A stretch of DNA of 64,000 bases from JAVBJV01 sp031555315 (GTDB lineage Bacteria > Pseudomonadota > Alphaproteobacteria > Acetobacterales > Acetobacteraceae), in the NCBI GenBank assembly GCA_031555315.1, contig JAVBUO010000005.1, positions 375,589-439,588 on the forward strand, written 5' to 3'. Positions 59,880 through 64,000 of the stretch are shown here, in pieces. A program made the translations under genes and the position numbers. The notes beneath the pieces were generated by a model. It was not told the DNA's origin, searched no databases, and saw only the letters and a program-made list of their open reading frames with translations. The stretch's first letter is position 1, and the number at the start of each line of letters is the position of its first letter.

Positions 59880-61973
59880 ATGCCTGGACAGAACCTGATG
59901 CATCGCCTGCTCGACGCGCAGGGCGGGCGCTTCGTGCTGTGGCTGCCGGTGGCGATGGGGCTGGGCGTGGCGCTCTATTTCGCGCTGCATTTCGAACCGC
60001 CGTTATGGTGGGGGGCAGCGGCGTTGGCGCTGAGCCTGGCGGGTTACCTGATCGTGCGGCGGCGCCTTGCCTGGCGGGCGCTACTGTTCGGGCTGTGTGC
60101 GGCAGCGCTGGGGTTTTTCGCGGCACAGTGCCGCACCGCCAGCCTGCCGCAACAACAGGCCCTGCCACGCACGGCGCAGGTGGTGGACGGCGTTGTCGCG
60201 GCTGTCGACGTTCTGCCCGACGGACGGCGCATCGTGCTCGACGGGGCGCGGCTGTCGGCGGATGCCGCACCGCTGCAGCGGCAGGTGCGCGTGCGGTTGC
60301 GCGCCGGGGATGATGTCGCGCTGCAGGCGGGCGACCGCGTGCGGGTGCGGGCGCGTTTCATGCCGCCGGCCTGGCCGGCTTACCCGGGGGCGGCGGATTT
60401 TCAGCGCACCGCGTTCTTCCGCGGTCTGGCGGGCAGCGGTTTTGCCCTGGGCCGCGTGGAACTGCTCGAACGCGCCCACCTATCGAACGCGGGTCTGTTC
60501 CTGCGCGGCCTGCGCGATGCGATCGTCGCGCGGGTGACGACGGTGCTGCCGGCGCGCGAGGGGGCGGTGGCGGGGGCGCTGCTGACCGGGTCGGTCACAG
60601 CGATCGATGCGGCCGATCTGCAGGCGTTTCGCGCCTCGGGGCTGGCCCATCTGCTGTCGGTATCCGGGCTGCATATCGCGATCGTCATCGGGTTGGCGAT
60701 GGCGGTGGTGCGTTTCGGCCTGGCGCTGGCGCCATTTTTCGCCCTGCGTTGGCCGGTGAAGGAACTGGCCGCGCTGGCGGGCGTCATCGCCGGGTTTTTG
60801 TATCTGCTGCTGACCGGATCGCAAGTGCCGACACTGCGCAGTTTTCTGATGGCGATGCTGGTTATGGTCGGGCTGATGCTGGGCCGCCCGGCGCTGACGC
60901 TGCGTGGCATGGGGTTTGCGGCTTTCGTGGTGCTGCTCTGTGTGCCCGAAGAGATGACCGGTCCGTCGTTCCAAATGAGCTTCGGCGCCGTGTTGGCGCT
61001 GGTGGCCGGGTGGGAGGTATTTCTGCCGCTACTGACGCGGCTGAAGGGCGAAGGGCGTTTTTGGCGGCGCTGGATCTTCAGCATCGCGGGGCTGTTCGTC
61101 GCGTCGGTTCTGGCCGGGCTGGCGACGATGCCCTACAGCATGTTTCATTTCCAGCAGGCGCAATTTTGGTCGGTGGCGGCCAACATGCTGGCGATCCCAC
61201 TGACCAGCGTGCTGGTCATGCCGGCGGGCGTGCTGGCGCTGCTGCTGATGCCGTTCGGGCTGGACGGCTGGGCGCTGACGGTGATGGGCTGGGGCGTGAC
61301 GGCCACGCTGTCTATCGCACACACAATCGCCAGCTGGCCCGTCGCAATGGTGCGCGTACCGCTGATGCCGTTATGGGGGCTGGGCGCGGTGACGTTCGGT
61401 TTCCTATGGATGGCGCTCTGGCGGGGGTGGCTGCGTGTCTGGGGCGTCTTGCTTGTGGTTCTGGGAATGGCCTCGCCGTGGATGCACGGCGCGCCGGATT
61501 TTCTGGTGTCGGCGGATGCACGGCTGATTGCCGTGCGCGCGCCGTCCGGCGTGATGGTGCAGCGCCTGTCCGGCGTGTCGAAGTTCGTGACACGGAGTTG
61601 GGCCGGTGTATGGGATCTCGAAGCACTGCCCGGCGCCGAGGCTCGCAGGATGCATATTTGCGCCGGCGACGCGCCCGCCTGTCTGGTGCCGGGTACGCGC
61701 ATCATGGTGGTGCGCGAGGTGCGTTACGGCATGACATGCGATGGCGCGGCCGTCGTGCTGTCGGCCGAGCCGCTGCAGGGCTTGTGCCGCGATCAGGAAA
61801 CGGTCGACCGGTTCACGGTTTGGCGCGGAGGGGCGTATGCAGGCTGGATGGCGCAAGATGGCGTGCGCCTGCTGTCCGACCGCGCCTGGCGCGGTGCGCG
61901 TCCATGGGTGCCTGGCATTCCGCTGCCGCGTTCCGATGTCAGCGAGCCGCCGGCCCTACGCGATGGGGAGTAG
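59880..61973 (+). CDS. comEC: ComEC/Rec2-family DNA-uptake channel protein
   Basis: The 697-residue protein has an N-terminal membrane/OB-like region (DUF4131-type, about 15-180) with QVRVRLRAGDDVALQAGDRVRVRAR, then the competence domain with AGALLTGSVTAIDAADLQAF, the conserved SGLAHLLSVSGLHIAIVIG near residues 256-274 and multiple helices to about 540. The C-terminal part resembles the beta-lactamase-like tail but I see no HxHxDH metal motif, so it looks catalytically inactive, as in many alphaproteobacteria. It would pass single-stranded DNA across the inner membrane. ATG 59880 lies 16 bases after GGAGGG, rather far. Confidence 0.9.
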   Translation: MPGQNLMHRLLDAQGGRFVLWLPVAMGLGVALYFALHFEPPLWWGAAALALSLAGYLIVRRRLAWRALLFGLCAAALGFFAAQCRTASLPQQQALPRTAQVVDGVVAAVDVLPDGRRIVLDGARLSADAAPLQRQVRVRLRAGDDVALQAGDRVRVRARFMPPAWPAYPGAADFQRTAFFRGLAGSGFALGRVELLERAHLSNAGLFLRGLRDAIVARVTTVLPAREGAVAGALLTGSVTAIDAADLQAFRASGLAHLLSVSGLHIAIVIGLAMAVVRFGLALAPFFALRWPVKELAALAGVIAGFLYLLLTGSQVPTLRSFLMAMLVMVGLMLGRPALTLRGMGFAAFVVLLCVPEEMTGPSFQMSFGAVLALVAGWEVFLPLLTRLKGEGRFWRRWIFSIAGLFVASVLAGLATMPYSMFHFQQAQFWSVAANMLAIPLTSVLVMPAGVLALLLMPFGLDGWALTVMGWGVTATLSIAHTIASWPVAMVRVPLMPLWGLGAVTFGFLWMALWRGWLRVWGVLLVVLGMASPWMHGAPDFLVSADARLIAVRAPSGVMVQRLSGVSKFVTRSWAGVWDLEALPGAEARRMHICAGDAPACLVPGTRIMVVREVRYGMTCDGAAVVLSAEPLQGLCRDQETVDRFTVWRGGAYAGWMAQDGVRLLSDRAWRGARPWVPGIPLPRSDVSEPPALRDGE

Positions 61974-62179
61974 TTGTTTGGTCTCGGCTTTCGGTGATGT
62001 GGAAGCGACCACTGCGCATCATGGCGCCTGTTGTCGCGGTCTTCGAAACGGGTTGCTTAAGTCTTCAGTCAGCAAATGTTGCAAAAAAAGACACGCGTCT
62101 CAGCGCCCGATTCCTTAAAAACTAGATTAATCAATAGAATAGTGAAATTTCTCTCAAGATAGATTCAATTGATCAAAAT

Positions 62180-62226
62180 TGAAATTAACGGTTGAATATT
62201 ACATAAAAGTCGTATACAGTATAAAT
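62180..62226 (+). promoter_or_regulatory. AT-rich promoter region of the terminal exported protein
   Basis: The 200 bases before 62256 are markedly AT-rich. Possible elements are TTGAAA (62180-62185) with CATAAA (62203-62208), 17 bases apart, and TTGAAT (62193-62198) followed by TATACA (62214-62219) and TATAAA (62221-62226). Which is used cannot be told from sequence. The remaining bases from 61974 hold no gene that I can support. Confidence 0.35.
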
Positions 62227-62255
62227 TAGTAAAAATAGCTGATGGGTTGATAGAT

Positions 62256-64000
62256 ATGGCCACGTTGATGGGATTTCGCAATAAATTGCTGGCTTGCGCG
62301 GCTGGTGTCGGTCTAGTTGCAGGTTTTACGGGGACGGCTCAGGCCCAGACTTGGTGGCAGAATGTCAATACAGATCTTGCCGTAACAGCGCCGACAACGG
62401 TAGACAGCGGTTATGACAATGGGTTGAAAGTGTACGGCGGGGCGAATGTCTCGTACGACGAACTGCACATTGATCTGTCCGGTTTTTCAATCAGAAGTTT
62501 GTGGACGGGTACCGTCGTAACGGTTGGCACGCCGTCTGGCTTGCGCAGTTCGCTATCCAACAACGGTGAAGCCGTTGTGGTCGAAGCGACCCTGGGTGCG
62601 GTCGCCAATCTGCACAGTGTCGACATTGCGTCCACCGGTAACGGTGCTTCCGGCATCTGGGTAGAGCATGCCAGCACTGCGGTTCTCACCAATTCAACCG
62701 TTCACACGACTGGCGGGATTAACGCTGGTTTGGCTCATGCATATGGTATCTTCGCAACCGACCGTAGCCACGTGACAATGACGGGCGGCTCCGTTTCTAC
62801 TGCCGGGGCGGCAGCGGATGCCATATATCTGCAAACAGAATCCGAAGTGGTGCTGAATGGCGTCACAGTCACTACCACCGGAAATGATGCGCGAGCTGCA
62901 AATTTGTTCCGCAATATTAACGGGACGATAAATGGCGGTTCCTTCACCACTGCCGGAAATGCTGCAACTGGCGTCGAAGTGGGTGTGGGTTCGAACGTGA
63001 CGCTGGCCGGCGTTTCCATCAGGACGGGTACAAATCCGGACGGAACTGCGTCGGGCCGTGGCAAAGATGCGCATGGCATTGCAGTGTTGGGCGACGCTGC
63101 TTCGCGGGTGGAGATAACCGGCGGTTCGGTGATGACGCGCGGTCAAGGTGCCCATGCAGTGATGATCGCCAACGGTGGCGGAGAGGTAACAGTCAACGAA
63201 ACCGGGACCACACGGACCAGTCTCACGACTTATGGTTCTAGCGCGATTGGGGTTTCCATGGGAGCGGGAACCTTTACCGGAAACAATCTTGATATCGAGA
63301 CGCACGGTGTCTACAGCGATGGCGTCGATCTGGCGACGTTGACTTCGGCGACATTGAATCTGGCGAACAGTACGATCACCACACACGGTGTTGGTGCCAT
63401 AGGGGTGGATCTGTACGGCAATGTTGTCCCCCAGCCCCCGGCGGTTTTACCCGACGGGAGTGTCATAGGGGGGGATCTGTACGGCAATGTTGTCACCACG
63501 CTTGCAAATATAGACATTACGACCACGGGTGCTACGGCGCATGGCTTGAGGGTGTGGGACACCACTCTGAACGTGACGGGTCCGCTGAACATCACGACGA
63601 CCGGTGTCGATGCGGCGGCGCTGGTGCTGACAGGCCTGCCCCAGATGACTCCGAGCCTGACGCTGGCCGATAGCACGCTGAGCAGCGCGCAGGGTGCAGG
63701 TGTGCTGGTGCGTGGCGGCAGCGCCGACCTGGCGCTCAACAACAGCACCGTGTCGGGTGGTGCGGCGCTGTTCGACGTGGCAGGTCCGTCGGCTTCCAAT
63801 CCGGGCGCGCTGAGGGTTGTTGCCGATGCTTCGACACTGACTGGTGCGACACGGATGGAGACGGGGGCGACCCTGGACCTGACGCTGCAGAACGGTTCGA
63901 CCTGGAACATCACGCCGGCGATGGCCAGCGGGATCGCCCCGGTTTCGACCGATCCGCTGAACGTGTCGCGGGTGAGCAACCTGGTGAACAACGGCAGCAC
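62256..64000 (+). CDS. Large exported beta-helix protein, probable autotransporter passenger (partial, runs off the window)
   Basis: The frame is open without a stop for 581 codons from ATG 62256 to the window end. It starts with a signal peptide (LLACAAGVGLVAGFTGTAQA, likely cut after residue 30). The rest is a Gly/Thr/Ser/Asn/Val-rich chain of degenerate repeats of the form T-x-G-x-x-A-x-G-V/I (for example ITTHGVGAIGV, ITTTGATAHGL, LTTYGSSAIGV), about 12 between residues 149 and 460, as in right-handed beta-helix passengers of pertactin-type autotransporters. Cys is nearly absent. A 35-base segment is duplicated in frame at 66-base spacing (63394 and 63460). The first two thirds are lower in GC than the rest of the window. 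The C-terminal barrel, if any, lies outside. Confidence 0.75.
   Translation, partial: MATLMGFRNKLLACAAGVGLVAGFTGTAQAQTWWQNVNTDLAVTAPTTVDSGYDNGLKVYGGANVSYDELHIDLSGFSIRSLWTGTVVTVGTPSGLRSSLSNNGEAVVVEATLGAVANLHSVDIASTGNGASGIWVEHASTAVLTNSTVHTTGGINAGLAHAYGIFATDRSHVTMTGGSVSTAGAAADAIYLQTESEVVLNGVTVTTTGNDARAANLFRNINGTINGGSFTTAGNAATGVEVGVGSNVTLAGVSIRTGTNPDGTASGRGKDAHGIAVLGDAASRVEITGGSVMTRGQGAHAVMIANGGGEVTVNETGTTRTSLTTYGSSAIGVSMGAGTFTGNNLDIETHGVYSDGVDLATLTSATLNLANSTITTHGVGAIGVDLYGNVVPQPPAVLPDGSVIGGDLYGNVVTTLANIDITTTGATAHGLRVWDTTLNVTGPLNITTTGVDAAALVLTGLPQMTPSLTLADSTLSSAQGAGVLVRGGSADLALNNSTVSGGAALFDVAGPSASNPGALRVVADASTLTGATRMETGATLDLTLQNGSTWNITPAMASGIAPVSTDPLNVSRVSNLVNNGS
63394..63494 (+). repeat. In-frame 66-bp tandem duplication inside the beta-helix gene
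   Basis: Segments 63394-63428 and 63460-63494 are the same over 35 bases except for two changes, both containing GATCTGTACGGCAATGTTGT. The 66-base period is 22 codons, so LYGNVV occurs twice, joined by the Pro-rich PQPPAVLPDGSVIGG. This looks like a recent slippage or recombination event that added one stretch to the protein. Confidence 0.8.

Noticed and set aside
62694..63386. Minus-strand frames inside the terminal surface-protein gene (also 63311-64000)
   Set aside because: The plus frame is continuous for 581 codons with a signal peptide and regular repeats; the minus frames are antisense shadows of a Thr/Gly-rich repeat sequence.

Overview
This 64 kb window is a high-GC bacterial chromosome segment that reads as an alphaproteobacterium, most likely Rhodospirillales/Acetobacteraceae-like. 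The assignment is inferred from gene content and order: a full 14-gene complex I operon continuing into birA, coaX, RNase J, a DUF1467 protein, a short (editing-domain-less) prolyl-tRNA synthetase, lolC/lolD and dnaE; LpxI instead of LpxH in the lipid A cluster; and a ComEC without an obvious catalytic beta-lactamase-like tail. No rRNA, CRISPR array, insertion sequence or prophage was seen.

Layout. 0-4 kb: tandem hydrolases (end of an M20 peptidase, an M20 carbamoylase/amidase, an M81 MlrC-like metallopeptidase broken by a frameshift, an M20 amidohydrolase). 4.1-11.4 kb: tRNA-Leu(UAG) and the protein quality-control block tig, clpP, clpX, lon, hup, then tRNA-Val(UAC) and tRNA-Asp(GUC). 11.6-25.8 kb: nuoA-N, mostly with overlapping or near-overlapping junctions. 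25.8-36 kb: birA, coaX, rnj, DUF1467, proS, lolC, lolD, dnaE on the same strand, ending at a hairpin. 36-41.2 kb: an iron-type uptake island with a TonB-dependent receptor divergent from a FecBCD-like ABC transporter and a Fur-like palindrome between them. 41.2-54.2 kb: rpsB (with a structured leader), tsf, pyrH, frr, uppS, cdsA, dxr, rseP, bamA, an OmpH/Skp-like chaperone, lpxD, fabZ, lpxA. 54.2-55.9 kb: a 363-base stretch of gene debris, then lpxI and a glyoxalase. 55.9-59.8 kb (minus strand): a quinol-type nitric oxide reductase and gltX. 59.9-62 kb: comEC. 62.2-64 kb: an AT-rich promoter region and the first 581 codons of a large exported beta-helix (autotransporter-like) protein that runs off the window.

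Most of the window is core housekeeping: translation, proteolysis, respiration, isoprenoid and phospholipid synthesis, and outer-membrane and lipid A assembly. The accessory parts are the hydrolase cluster, the iron-uptake island, the nitric oxide reductase with a possible NsrR-type operator, the lpxA-lpxI gap and the terminal surface protein. Likely decay events are the M81 frameshift, a remnant resembling the GDCCVxC family beside rpsB, and a frameshifted small ORF behind lpxA. All function calls were made by reading motifs and remembered family features; no database search was run.
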